Counted from the stretch's first letter, positions 45,512 to 58,009 are shown. The stretch: DNA of 64,000 nt from Sphaerosporella brunnea (GCA_008704415.1 VXIS01000008.1:248001-312000), one strand, 5' to 3'. Made by a program: numbers and translations. Notes: a model not told the origin generated them from the letters alone.

Positions 45512-48500
45512 AGATCGCAGCAACCGCTGAATCACCAGCATGGACGCCACAATCAAAGATGCTGTCCGTTCGCGAGCAGCAGAGCTTAGCAGCGTTATCG
45601 GCCAGGCGATGAATGTGCCGCAGGTGATGCCTGCAATATTTTTTGAGACTGTAATGCTGGCGGCCTGAGATAAAGATCAGCCACAGCAAGGTGCATTCAA
45701 TGATTTGGGCTTGACACTGTTCCTGAAATATTATCAATAGGACTGAGTATGGCGACACAGGTAGTTGCCATATGAAGGCAATTCGCTGATAGAACCGTGC
45801 ATAGAAATCAAATAGCGATGCCACCACCGCATATTGACCGTCTTAGAAACCTCTCTCAGGCCTGGCAACTACTATTCAGGCAAATGGCAGTGCCGTTGGA
45901 TCGGCTCTGCGTATGATTGATGACAGACTGTACGCAGGAAGACGACTTTGTTATACCGGCAGCAACGCACCAGCAGGCGTTCAATAACCACACAACGCCC
46001 ATAGTGACATGACAGCATGCGCCTCAAACAATGCATGGTACAAACTGGAATTTGTGCATTTACGGAACAAACATTATTTCCTATTCTGCGACTGCAATGG
46101 ACGGAGGCCAAAATTTATTTAAGGAGGTGGCAAGATGCCGCATCTGACAGTCTCCGGTCACGGCCACATGCGTTAATATGACGATGCCATCAAACTTCCC
46201 AACAGACATATCCAGTGCCGGACTCAACATGATGTACGTCAAGCCCTGGGACTACATCAACTACCATGTTTCTAGGCACCCTGGGACCCACAGCACACCA
46301 GAGGCGAACTTGCACACGGTGCTTGCAGTAGCCCACGCCGAGAACGCTGCTCAGTTCGTGCCATCTGGAAAAGTTTATAGCATGTAGCCGTTGCAAAACC
46401 CGAGCCCTGAACCGCTGCTACTTGAGAACACCGACACTAAGAGGCCCAGCCTCTTCCTACACTATGTGGCAGCCACTTGAAGACAACCTCGGCTCAAGCC
46501 TCTACCCGATCACTGGCAGCCAGTGCAAAACCGGACATTTCAGTTCAAGTACCACAACTACCAAAATCGCTGCTCCATACTATCAGGCGGACGTTTTGCC
46601 GAGCTCTCTGAATGTGGATTCTGAACTTCGTTTACCCAAGCTAGGCGTGATCTTAGCTCCTTTCTGTGGGACTACGGTTTGCCTTTTGTGAAAGGATGGT
46701 GCACGCTTGATGGGTATCCGAGGACAGGTTGGACGACGTGTCTGAGTGTGGCTAGCGACGCTCAAGTTGGTTTTACAACTTGGAAGTGTTACTATCATGA
46801 CTCTCTTGCAGTGGCGGTGCGGTTGAGCTTTCCCAGGGTTTACAAGCAGGGAGTCTAACTGGCCACTTGATGCTCTTCAGCGCTTGTCGCAGGCATTGCC
46901 AGGCCCGGCGTTTGGTAGGCTACTGGAAGCACTGCTTGCCAGTGCGTGGAATGTCATGGATCGAAGAGGTCTCACAGTCCCTCTGTAGAATGTGCACCAG
47001 CGCTGTATCTGTTCTTATACTTACCACGGTCTGGATATTACTGTACATTTTCCCAGTACAAATCTTCAACTGTCATCAATTTTCGTTTCAATTTTGCCTA
47101 TAACTAAATTGGCGGGGCAGGGGCGTATTGGATAATGTTCTGTCAGCGGTATAAAAGTGTGTTATGACATCTGTTTTAGATGAGTCCAATCGCACCATAA
47201 TGGTTGTTTAATGTGTATTCACATATAAATGGAGTGCCGCACAAAGATCCCGAAAATCAAAATTCTTATACGACCAATAGTCAATATTCAAAATATTATC
47301 ATTCCGGTGACCGAAGCCATATGGTTATATAGACCAGGTGCTTACCTGTCTCGGCAATTCATATCGATTGTGTGGGGTTTTTGGACAAACTGTCTCTCTA
47401 CAACATCGACGGGTTTCGCTTTGAAAACGTCACATCTCCCGAAAAGCCCACTGTCGATCATGATATTTCGACAATAGCTGTTGATTCCTCTTTGCTCCCT
47501 CAATTCCCTATGAGGGAGTGGCCAGCTTTGGGGCAGGTTGCGGTTCACAGCAATATTCCTGGATCCCGGCGGGCGTCACAGGAATAGCTTATCGAATATG
47601 ACCCAGAACACACAGTGTGACTTCTCAGACCTCACAGGCAACGTAAAAAGATTCAGAAGATCCCTCAACATCATGCCATACAGTTAGTCCGCTAGTAGGA
47701 GTTTGACATCCAGGACTGTCATGAAGTGGCTTAGCAATTGTCAACGTGCGAAAATGGCTATCACTGGGCGCGAGGAAACTAATTGTCGCAGCCATTCACA
47801 GCCAACGTACATATAGAGGTATCAATGGAAACAGTTGGTTCAGCTCGCGATGTGAAGACAGAACCCGTGGTCCTTGACTACTATGCTGTTGTGCTATGGT
47901 TCTCTACCTGTCACCCACTGGTGGCTGTTATTGAAGAACAGTTTCTCCCATCGGTTTCTGAATAGGTTCTTTAACATTTAGTGACACAGTTACTTGGCCG
48001 TTTTCCTGTCGGCTACACTAGGGGTAAGCCAGCTTGTGCTTCCCATGTACCTTCCAGCCTAAAGAGGCCAGTTACTCACCGTCGAATATTCAAGTCGCTG
48101 CCTTCCTCTTCGCCATCTGGATTGGTTGCAATCCAGGCAGTATTTGTCGCCCTTACCCAGCTGGCATACAGTGATGATGAGGCGACGCTGCATGCGGCTG
48201 GCAGAAAGACAGCATTGTGGTGGGTCGGTAGTCTCCACGCCGCAGCCACTTTATGTAGGTTGTACACGCTCTACAGTCGGATTATTCCCAGGCTTGACTC
48301 GCCCTGTGAAAAGAGGGTCAGAAAATGCGCTATAGGCGTTTCTACCTACGCAGGTCCAATATGCCTTGACATAGGAGCGGCACCACAGCCTACGATTTCT
48401 GTTGGAGTACTACACAAACCACTTCCCAGTTTCGCTCAACAACATGTGTTTCGAGATCGTTGGATCCGCCTAACATGGCCTATGTTTCAGCTGATTGCTA

Positions 48501-48884
48501 CTGGCCCTTGAAGCAGAGAAGGTCTCGCGCCGCGTATTTCACCCTGCTCGCGATGCTGCAGGAGTACCCGGTTGTTGACTATTGGCCACACGAATCGGGA
48601 CATGTAACTCCTGGGATTGCTTTATACGAACCAGAAATCAAAGTGATATCATAAGTTTGCCAGTGACCAGTTGGACGTACGTCTCCGCAATGGATTACAT
48701 CAACCACTCTGCACATAAAAATGACGGCAACAGGTAAACACTGCAAATTGCCGCTGCATTATATTCATCGATGCACCAAGCATTAATCATCGCACGTTCT
48801 TTAACCGCTACCATGATAGCAAGCCCCCCACGATGCGATTTTGAAAGGCACCGTAGCTCTTCCATTCGTTAAATCAGTTGGGCT
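45512..48884. other. Unrecognised sequence with coding-like islands
   Basis: Several plus-strand pieces look coding but cannot be joined: HVSRHPGTHSTPEANLHTVL at about 46.27 kb, YGLPFVKGWCTLDGYPRTGW near 46.70 kb, FLDKLSLYNIDGFRFENVTS at 47.37 kb, a 176-codon frame at 47981-48511 (SGLVAIQAVFVALTQLAYSD), and MAYVSADCYWPLKQRRSRAA at 48.47 kb ending at 48654. A decayed multi-exon gene is possible. No family recognised. Confidence 0.35.
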
Positions 48885-49097
48885 CAGTGTTCCCCACGGT
48901 CCGTCCGGTCCAGTTCTGTCTTGCGACGGGACTGGACTACATGTTGCGGTCCAGTCGGCACCTCAGACTACGATCGACTGCCGTCGACCGCGGTCTCCGG
49001 TTGACTAGTCCAAACAGTGCAAATCAGTACTGGTGCAAATTCTCATTATTATTTTAGCCAGCTACATAGTACCCCGTATCATGATAATTAGCATTGA

Positions 49098-49342
49098 TTA
49101 CTGTGCTTCACGTTCCTGCCTTCGTCTGTCCATCGACGCCTTGTGAAGAGCGTCCAGCATTTCATCAAGCTCTACATCTTCGGAATTCAAATGATGCTTT
49201 TCCTTGACTTCTGTTTGGCCAAAAAGGTGTTGGGGACGATGCTATCCTCGGCATCACCGTCCTCGGCAGGGTTGCTGGCCAACGTCGGTGACAGTCGCAA
49301 CGAACCCACGGTAGGTGTATAGGTGATGCTATCGTCGGCCAT
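49098..49342 (-). pseudogene. Leftover coding piece inside hAT-like family III
   Basis: The ATG at 49342 starts MADDSITYTPTVGSLRLSPT in coding-like sequence to about 49.2 kb. After a one-base frame change, TEVKEKHHLNSEDVELDEML and DALHKASMDRRRQEREAQ run to a TAA at 49098. An acidic-to-basic helical stretch inside a TIR element suggests the N-terminal part of the former transposase, but no BED finger or hAT dimerisation motif is present, so this is inference. Confidence 0.4.
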
Positions 49343-49483
49343 TGCACCAGAGGGTAGCCGCGGGCTGGCGTGCGCTCGCTCAGGAGATAGTAGACTGTAG
49401 TGGCAGGGGGGGAGTTGGAGAAATAGAAAGGACGATATGTACAAAAGATATGTACAAACAACGCTCGACCCGAACTCATCTCA

Positions 49484-49548
49484 ACCCTCAACCTTCAACC
49501 CTCAACCCCTCAACCCTCAACATTCAACCCTCAACCCTTCAACCCACC
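49484..49548 (+). repeat. CTCAACC minisatellite
   Basis: About eight imperfect CAACCCT/CTCAACC units lie inside the family III hAT-like element. They probably arose by slippage. Confidence 0.85.
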
Positions 49549-49716
49549 CATCCCCGGAAAAGACCCAAACTGCAGTCCACTGCAGTCGACAGCACCCTCA
49601 CACTAGACTGGACCACGTCGCGCTAGTCCACTGCCACTGCCGACCGGACTGGACTACGCAGTCCGTCGACTATAGTCCACAGTCCGGGACGGCCCATGGA
49701 GAACACTGGTTGGGCT

Positions 49717-51710
49717 TGCAGACCCGCAGAGTATCAAGCCTATACAGTTCACCAAACATTAACCCGTTGCGTTTCTGGTGGGGTATACACCGTCACATCG
49801 TCCCCGTGGCAGAACCACGGTTTTGTCCTGTTCCTCAGCGTGACCACAGGTCCTCTCGGGAGGCATAACTCTTGTGATATGCGGGACCGGTCTCTTTTGG
49901 TGGGGCATAGGCAGGAGTATCATGCTTCTGGATACACTGCAGGTTCAGGGACGTTGTGCTATCTCACAAAGCGACCTTTGAGCTGTGCTCGGTAAGTTTC
50001 AGGTGTCCAGATCCTATTCGAGAAACATGTTGCGCATCTACAAGGACCTGTAGAGTGAGCTCTTCCACCGCGCATCAACCCGCTCCACGTCATCCTGCCA
50101 GATGCTCCTCAATGGTGGTTTCTGGATATTTCTGGTCAGCCCAAATTCCGGAAGCCTGGTCTCTGAATATTCGGGGCACTCGCACGCTGGCTCAGCGCAG
50201 CTTCTCAACGGCAACAAATGCATCCCTGCGATCACGTGCAGGAGCAATCTTCACAATTGTCACCGCATACCCACCGACTTTCCGCTCCACATGCTGCCCC
50301 GATTCCGTTCGGAATTGTATGAACTCGTAATGCATCATACCCTCGGTTCCAACGAAGCAGTTCACATATAAGGACGTTCAGCACCCTGAATAGCCGTCCG
50401 CAGGTTACGCCCTCACCGAGCCGATCAGTAGCAGTACACACCCAGCAGTGACGACGGCCCACGCTGAGAACGCCGGGCGTTTTTTGAGGATTACATGGGC
50501 TTGCACGGTTTATGGTTGCGGGTTGTCGGGCTAGACTAGTCAGACAAAGCACTGACAAGCTCGGTGGAGCTTGGAGAAGAACGCACTTGAACCCTACGTG
50601 CCAGGAGAAGGGCAAATGTAGGTGGCAACAAAGAGGTACGTGCTCGGATGCATGGCACTGGCACTGACACCAGCGTGATGGTCCAAAACGACACAGCCTA
50701 CTAAGTGCCGAACTACTGAGGGTTTTCATCCCGTGAGAAGAAGCAGATTTCGATCGCTGTGGGTAGCGACTGACACCTGGTACTGACGTATCTGACCAGG
50801 TGATAGTGGATGATGCGCTCAGATAACCCATGTATGACGGCGCGCTCGCGTGCGCGGCAAAAAAGCTCACCTCCCACTCAATTGTCACGTTAAAAACCAG
50901 AAAAAGGACAAAAAAAAACGAAAAAAGAAAACAACTACGACGCCTGTAAATCCGCCTTTGAACTCTTGGATTCCGGTGATTTTTGTTTTCTTTGTCACCG
51001 GCCTAAAGCTGTGGCCCCCTTTTGACGCTTCTGGAGTCTTTGAAGTCTCGAAAGGACTTCGCAATATTTGGTGCTTTGTGAACTTCCGATGCCGGGTCTT
51101 GCGCCGTTTCAAGGACCTTTTCCTGTTCAAAATAACTTGCAACAGCCAAACGCAATCTATCTTTTGCAGCATAATGCCGATCCGTGCCAAATACCCAAGC
51201 CTTGAGAGGTTTGCTCATGGTGGATGGTGTGACGGCAGAATATGTTCACAGGCAATCACTCGGGTCCACGTGCTAGCCATATAAGGTATATCTCTTATCT
51301 TATCGCATCATCTACTATCTTCCGTCATCCACTATCACGTGGTAAGATACTTTAGTCAGAAACCCATTTAACCCGAGCACCAGACGACCCCCGCGCCCAC
51401 AACCACCTTCGAACCAGGCTCCGACACGCCACGATCTACCTCTACCCTCATCCTCGCATCGCTCTTCAGTGATCGACTCCTCAGGAACAGCTGCGATGAC
51501 GTTGATTTCAGCCGCGCAGCGTCAAGAAATCCTCACACGTTGGCTCCACTACCCAGTGTCATGACTGTATCTAAGCTAACGCCCGCACCCAGCCTATATC
51601 GCCTTGATCGAACAGTCTGGGCCCGATGCCGCGTTCAATTGTGTGGTCCAGATGGGGTCGATGAGCCATCGCCGCCCGAACGACACAGCTGCTGACCGTC
51701 ATCGTCGCAG
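49717..51710. other. No confident gene; 5' region of the nuclease-kinase gene
   Basis: From about 51.49 kb there are coding-like pieces (MTLISAAQRQEILTRWLHYP at 51495; YIALIEQSGPDAAFN near 51.60 kb) with branch-like GCTAAC and GCTGAC and AG acceptors at 51594 and 51710. These are likely upstream exons of the next gene, but I could not join them in phase. The rest shows nothing recognisable. Confidence 0.4.
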
Positions 51711-53543
51711 GTAGAATTGACACTTGGATCGGAAGCGACGCGCTTGCAGCAACACAACGATGACCTTCTCACCACGCAGGCCGATCTCCAGGGTCAAATC
51801 GCCGACCTCCAATGTCAAATCGCCGGTCTCCAAGGTCAAATTGGCGGCCTCCAAGGTCAAATTGCCGGCCTCCAAGGTCAAATTGCCGGCCTCCAAGATC
51901 AAACCGCCGATCTTCGACACGAAAGAGCCAAACTACAAACTCAGGTGGAACGACTGCAAGCGAAAAATATCAGCAATCTGAAGAAGATGATCAGCATGGC
52001 AGTTGTCAAACACGGTGCCACACGGCGCACCAACCTGCCGAAAGGAAGTGAAACTCGCGCCCAGGTTTGGCAGGATTGCAAGGCTCGAGGGATGGTCGAC
52101 CATTTACCGCCGCCCAGCCAGGAAATTCCGGATGTTGTCAGCTCCCATCAGGAACACATTGAAACTTTGGTACAACGAACTTTCATCACCGAGACAGACA
52201 TGTACGGTCCCACAACGTTGTGTTTGCAGCCGATCTTTTCTTGGCTGGACGGGCACTTCCTGATGGACACTCATTCACACAAGACCCCCGGTGGACAACC
52301 GGACCTTTGCGTGTATAGGGGCCAACGGTCAATGCTCACCCTCAGCACCTTCCTGGAGATGAAGGTGCACCCTAACCTGACTGACAGTGACCTTGGGCAG
52401 TGTATTGACTACCTCTTCGCCATGCGCCGGTATCAGCTGGGCCGCAGCATTTACGTTGCCTTACTCTCCAACCTCACGGAGAACGTGGTCATGACGTTGA
52501 GGTTCAGTTTGAACGACAATGATTCCCCGGGCTCGACCCGCGGAGACTCAGACTACCAACCGAGGATTACGCTCGCAGGTGATATTACTCTAGTCGAGGC
52601 AATCGCAATGATTGTTCACTATCTCCCTATCGACGGCTATGTTGCGCCTGAATTGGCTTTCTCTCTGGAGCTATGCGCACACGACAGCATTGTTGGATCC
52701 CCAACGAGCTCCGTGGTTGGGTTTTTCCCGGTTCCCGGCGGGAAGACTGGCAACCTCATGGCGGTCAAGGTCGCGCATGAGGCGAATCCTGCATATGAGG
52801 CCGAGATCGAGCTGTTGAGGTTTATAAAGGAGCACGGCGGCGTACAGTCACATCTTCCGGACCTCGTGTGGGACAAACCGGACAAATTCGAGTTCGGCAT
52901 CAAGCCGGTCGGCCAGCCGTTCCGAAAACGTTACATGCCGAATACTCGCTCCATGCAAGGCTGCATGAGGGATGTCCTGTCGGCCCTCATGTGGATTCAC
53001 CAGCGCGGAGTGATTCACAGCGACGTGCAAACCGACAACATCATCATCGTTCTGGACCCAGAGACACCCGGGCTTGAGGTCACGCGGGCGCACGCGGTGC
53101 TTATAGATTTCGATAGCTCGGCCATGGCCAGAGAACTCACCTTCTATGCCGGTGGCTACATCTGCACGCCGCCAAAATTGCTGGAACACATGGCGATGCA
53201 GCGGCACTACCAGCTCGAAGCGGAGAGACGGGTTTCCGGACAAACCGCGTACACCTCGGACTCGGGAGACGACACGTACCGACATGTGCAGCACGTTCCG
53301 GCTCTAGGAGACGATCTCCACGCCTTTATCGTCCTCCTTGTGCAGGTGCAATACCCGCACGGTTTCCACCGGTTCCAGTCAGCCGGAGTCAAAAACCCGG
53401 ATTCCCGCGAGTTCGCGCAGCTGCAGATGATGTGGAAGCGTTTGCGCAAAAGCTGGATGTGGCGGCGGTTCATTGACGCGGCAGAGCGAGAGGATGTGCA
53501 AGCCATGATGAACGACCTGGATTGTATGATCACGGTCACATGA
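51711..53543 (+). CDS. Coiled coil - PD-(D/E)XK nuclease-like - protein kinase fusion
   Basis: The frame is open for about 610 codons after a CGTCGCAG acceptor; the first exon is not resolved. Numbering from 51717: residues about 20-75 are heptads of the type QGQIAGL, encoded by 21-bp repeats. Residues about 160-260 show a PD-(D/E)XK pattern: QPDLCVYRG (D196), FLEMK (E214, K216) and DLGQCIDYL (Q228). Residues about 335-560 form a kinase: AVKVAHE (K351), HSDVQTDNIII (catalytic D436, N441) and IDFDSS (D464, with D in place of the DFG glycine). Restriction-nuclease-like domains fused to kinases are known among Crinkler-type eukaryotic effectors, and lone FunK1-type kinases are common in fungi; this protein fits the former layout better. 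Catalytic residues are present in both domains and there is no break. No signal peptide can be judged without the first exon. Confidence 0.75.
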   Translation, partial: VELTLGSEATRLQQHNDDLLTTQADLQGQIADLQCQIAGLQGQIGGLQGQIAGLQGQIAGLQDQTADLRHERAKLQTQVERLQAKNISNLKKMISMAVVKHGATRRTNLPKGSETRAQVWQDCKARGMVDHLPPPSQEIPDVVSSHQEHIETLVQRTFITETDMYGPTTLCLQPIFSWLDGHFLMDTHSHKTPGGQPDLCVYRGQRSMLTLSTFLEMKVHPNLTDSDLGQCIDYLFAMRRYQLGRSIYVALLSNLTENVVMTLRFSLNDNDSPGSTRGDSDYQPRITLAGDITLVEAIAMIVHYLPIDGYVAPELAFSLELCAHDSIVGSPTSSVVGFFPVPGGKTGNLMAVKVAHEANPAYEAEIELLRFIKEHGGVQSHLPDLVWDKPDKFEFGIKPVGQPFRKRYMPNTRSMQGCMRDVLSALMWIHQRGVIHSDVQTDNIIIVLDPETPGLEVTRAHAVLIDFDSSAMARELTFYAGGYICTPPKLLEHMAMQRHYQLEAERRVSGQTAYTSDSGDDTYRHVQHVPALGDDLHAFIVLLVQVQYPHGFHRFQSAGVKNPDSREFAQLQMMWKRLRKSWMWRRFIDAAEREDVQAMMNDLDCMITVT

Positions 53544-56500
53544 GGTATCGGGCTGGGGGTGTTCGGGGTGGAAATCAATGAGTGGATACACTGTTCAACC
53601 GATAGTACTGAAAAGAAAGGATTGCACACGCAAGGTCATCAATCGTTTATCGGAAGTGAAGTAGAAAACAACCAGCAATTCCCCGTTGAGACGATTCTTG
53701 CCACGCGTTTGGGGAATCATGCTGGCTGACAGAATAGTTCGGTGCCAGCCTCCGCCACCAAACTGATCATGTTATGCTCAGTGCCAATCTAGTTGGAAAA
53801 CGCGCATAGCAATCTCGGGTAGGGGGTCGCCGGGGGGGGGGGGCATCACGTGGTTGCGGACCCAAGTGTCCACTGAAAAACCTATGTTCCATACTGCCGA
53901 GCAAATAATACCGCCAGGTAAAAGTGCGAGCGTATCACGCACCGAAATGTGCGATTTTTTGATTTTTGTATCCCACGCTTTACGCTCACGGTAGCCAACG
54001 CATTGTTGGTTACTCTGCTTTTCTGGGCTCCCGATTAGGTGGCAACAAACATCCATATTCTGAATGAAGCGACTGGCAAATCGATGGTTGTGATTGAGTG
54101 AATTTCTGTTTCGTGCGATTGCAAGCCGCCAAGGACGCGCTAGGACATGCTGATGCGTTCATCGCCACGACAAATGCATGCATCAGAAGTTGATTGCGGT
54201 GATCTAAGCTACCTACAAGATGGAACTCAAATTGCTTTGATAGACCGCCAGACTGACTTAGAGCGATACAGCCATCTCAGCCTACAAGGATTCAGAGATT
54301 TCAAACGTTGAGGAGAGCACTTTGGAGCTAGTTGTGCGCATTGGCATTCGGTGGGGAGAGCAAAGCAAAGTGTGGCTTAGAAACATTTGATAAAGTCCCT
54401 TGTAGATCTCATGACGATGTCTGCCCGGTAGTCTGGCCTGCCGATCAACGACGGTGTTTGCTCCTCCAGTCGGCCGGCCTAATAGATAATTTGCGCGACG
54501 TTATACTCAAAATTGGGTCTGCCGGACTGTCTGACCTGCCGAGAATCCTGGCCAGTTGGTCGCCAGGCAAATCCCCTTGGCAGAATGGAACACATAGGAG
54601 GAAGGTGACGTGGGAGGAGGTGACCAGTATCACGCTCAGCAGCAGCAACGGCCCATCACGTTTCGACGCAATGAGACTGTCGCAAGTTTAAGCTCTGTCG
54701 CAATTGTTGGGGCCTCGAAGGGCACTGTGTATGTAACGGCTGGCGTATCCCCTCTGTAACATGTCACACAATTATACAATGACACCTCTTTCGGAATTCG
54801 AAGTTCCAGTGATGGCGGATATTGTTTAGGAGACGTGCACACACCCAGGCTCGGAGACATACTACACTACCCGGGCCCTTCTACGCCACTTGGGCCTTGC
54901 TTTGACTGGTTTGAGCCGCGCAGCGACGACGCCGGGAATCCAGCCATGTTCGTAGCTGGGCTACAACGGGTGACCGTGGAATTGTATGAGGTTGAGTGAA
55001 GCCAGTTTTGAATCTTGCAGTACGTTTGTGATTGGTTCATTTCTGCGTATACTGGTAACGTGGCGGCATTTTTCAGGCACGCTGACAAATGGACGGTGCC
55101 GCTACTGACACCAGCTTTTACCCTTCCAAGTTGAGCGCATTCAACGGGCCGCTTCGTTGCAATTCTGGTATCCGTAGGCAGCCCTTCACCTGGTAAGGAC
55201 TGGACGGGACTGTCCCTGCGCACACCAACAGTGGGAGCCAATTGCCCGAGCCGGTGTCAATTACCTAACATCGAACAAGCTTGTTTGCAGTAGAGTCAAA
55301 ACGCACGGCGCTCCTCCATAAAGACTCAATCCCGAGGGACCTGCGCGTGGCGTCCCGCCGCTTGTGCTAGCCGTATGCCGAGCCGCAATAGTGATGGGCC
55401 GCTGACCGAACGGGAACGACAAGAAGGGCCCAAGGAAAACATGAGATAAGGGGTGTGGGTGCGCAGGTCATTGAACCCAGCTGCGCAAGATCCACGATGC
55501 CGGCGACGAAATCGACCCAACCAGGACAGCACATGGCTTTCCACATATGCGGCCTGTACTGGGGAGTGTATGTCGTAGGTCTCACCATCCGATCCTACTG
55601 TAAACAAGCAGTAACAGGGTTTGACCTACCGTTTTCTGTACCCCAACTACTCGACCTGCAAAATCCAGTATGTGCAGGTAACGGACCTGGTACTGTATCG
55701 GGGGTGGCCTCCAAACGTTATGGCACTTCTGCTTGCAAAGTCGATTTATTGACGTGCAACCAGCCGGAGGCTGAATGATGAAAGACAACTGCAAAGTTGG
55801 CGCACGGACAATTACAAGCAATGCTAAGTCATATTGTACACCTCTGAAAACGCCTTTACGACGACAGGAGCCACCATGACGGGTATATCGCGGCAGCTCC
55901 CACGTTTCCTTCCATCGCCATATTTTGTCGCATTATGTGAACGGCCAATATCCAGTTGTTACTTTGCAAACGTGAACACCTCTTCCGTCATGGCGTTCCT
56001 GCGACATCCTGGGCTAACCATGCGAGAGGCTGGAAAACGCAGAGCGCGCGATTGTGTCCTCAGATTATGCTGTCTCTGCAGCCTCTGTGGAGACCTGATC
56101 GTTTCATTAAAACTGTAGCGCTTCACCAGCCAATACGGCGACGGTCCATCACGATACACACCGCAAAAGCGGAGGCGGTGCAGCGAAAGCTCTCGTCAAT
56201 AATATTATTAGCCAACAGACTCAGGCCCCAGTAAGGAGCCTCAAGCCAGGCTTCATGCCGCCGTGATTACGCTTAACAAAGTCCATTATAGCGAGTTTGT
56301 AGACTGACACCGTCGCGCTGAGGCCGTCGAGTTATGCGCGGCTGTGCGAGGATATTGGAATGTGAACAAACCCGGAGACCAAGGGATCATCCCGTTGGAT
56401 ACCATTCACAGGATTGGCGAGGCAAGGACCAACATCAGGGCAGAAGAACGGCAATTGCACGACGTATACAACGGGAACGCACCACCGCGCACTTGGTGAG

Positions 56501-58005
56501 AGGGCCTGCAAGAAGCATATTTATGGCTGCATGGACTGTGCGAGCTGTGTTTCACCGGATTAAAAGTGACCACTGTGATGTAGGTCGGTTCCTGTACCAG
56601 TGGATTGAAAGGCATCGTGAAATTTTGAATTCCGCCGGTTGACAAAGAACCCCACATCGCCTGGCGGCCGAGTGATTGACTGTTGGTCTTCAAACAGGAA
56701 GTTCATGATCTATGCGGAAATACGTTCCACCTCAATCCATGCACCGTACATACGCGGCAATTATTTCCAAGCGCTGTATCGAAACCTTTGTACTACTGTT
56801 GAGACCTTGCAGATGCCTGCACAGCGTTCCTGGAGCAGTTTAAAAAATGAACAATGATACAACCCTGTCCTGATATTGATCATATGGCCACCTTGGGCTG
56901 TCACCTGCGTTCGAGTGGTCAACGGTGGAGGATGATCGCACTGGCTGCTTGACGCAGCCGGGCTGCCTGTTTATCCTGCCGGTAAAAATGCGACGAGAGC
57001 GACGATTGGGCAGTGTCCTCAATTGCCACCCAACAGTATGCGCTTCGTTTCGGTCAGTCTGGATATGCAGCGCAGGTATGCTGTTTCTTTGTATATGACC
57101 TGCGCACCTTACCAAAGAGTTATTTCAGTCAATCAACCTAACGGTTCATTTTTCACAACCGAATAACAAAGCCTGGGCAATCCCCAGGTGGCCCAGCTTT
57201 CCACACCAGCCCAACGCAGTACAACTCAGGCAGTTGGCGCTGGTTTTCCGGTAGACGGGATCAGCGCGCTTGGTTTGTATACGCCCAGTAATGCATCGAT
57301 GACCCATGCGTCGAGCTCTATCCTTGCAGTTGTGGCCCTGCAAGGGGATTCAAAGTCAAGTTCTCGTTTTACGACACGGATTCCCTCTTCTCGATCAGAG
57401 GTGCGCACATCCTGGCGACGAGCCACTACACCGCCGAAGAACAATGTTTCCTCCTGCGTCATGCCCAGGCCGCTGGGCAGTCGAGTTCGGAGCGAGCGGT
57501 TTCGTGTCTGCAGTCACCGTGACCCACAAGCCTGTCATGCGAGCAGGCTGCCTCATGGCATCTCGACATCCGCTGTGCCTACAGCTATCGTCACAGCCGC
57601 TGGACCGCTCTGCGTGCTGGTGTCCACATGACCGCTCTTCCTACTGCTGTCACTACACCCGCTCTGCCACATGGTGTCTCCACAGATGCATTGAGGACTC
57701 GGATATCCACACGACAACGCAGCGTCATGGAGTCCCCGCGTCTGCCCTGCAAGCCGGCATCTCTATGAGCGCTCTGCCTGCTGATATTCCTACCACCGCC
57801 CTGACTGCTAGTGCCCCGGCGTCCAGTCTCACTGCTGGGGACTCGCCTCCTGTCACCCAAGCTGGACACCATGGTTTCAAAGACATTGAACCTCATCTTT
57901 TACACTTTCAACCTCTCCTAGGAAACGCGTCCTGTGTGGGTGGCCTCATACGAGGGAAAAGTGTATCTGCAGCCATCGGTGAGCCGAGTGAGCGTCAGCT
58001 TTTGT
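53544..58005. other. No confident gene
   Basis: A 12-base G run lies at about 53.83 kb. Coding-like plus frames at 54332-54691 (LRDVILKIGSAGLSDLPRIL) and 55455-55778 (AFHICGLYWGVYVVGLTIRS) have no family. From 57.5 to 57.9 kb, imperfect repeats of a GxSTxALPAxIxTxAL pattern appear across two frames (HGISTSAVPTAIVTAA; AGISMSALPADIPTTALTAS), a worn repeat protein next to LINE F. Confidence 0.35.
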
Positions 58006-58009
58006 TTTT

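Larger units (their letters stand above)
48885..49708. mobile_element. hAT-like family III element
   Basis: Ends are CAGTGTTCCCCACGGTCCGT and, inverted, CAGTGTTCTCCATGGGCCGT. A perfect 8-bp target duplication, GTTGGGCT, lies at 48877-48884 and 49709-49716. Subterminal GGACTGGAC/GTCCAGTCC-type motifs are repeated near both ends. It is 824 bp, holds a leftover coding piece on the minus strand and a CTCAACC minisatellite, and lacks a transposase catalytic region. Confidence 0.93.
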
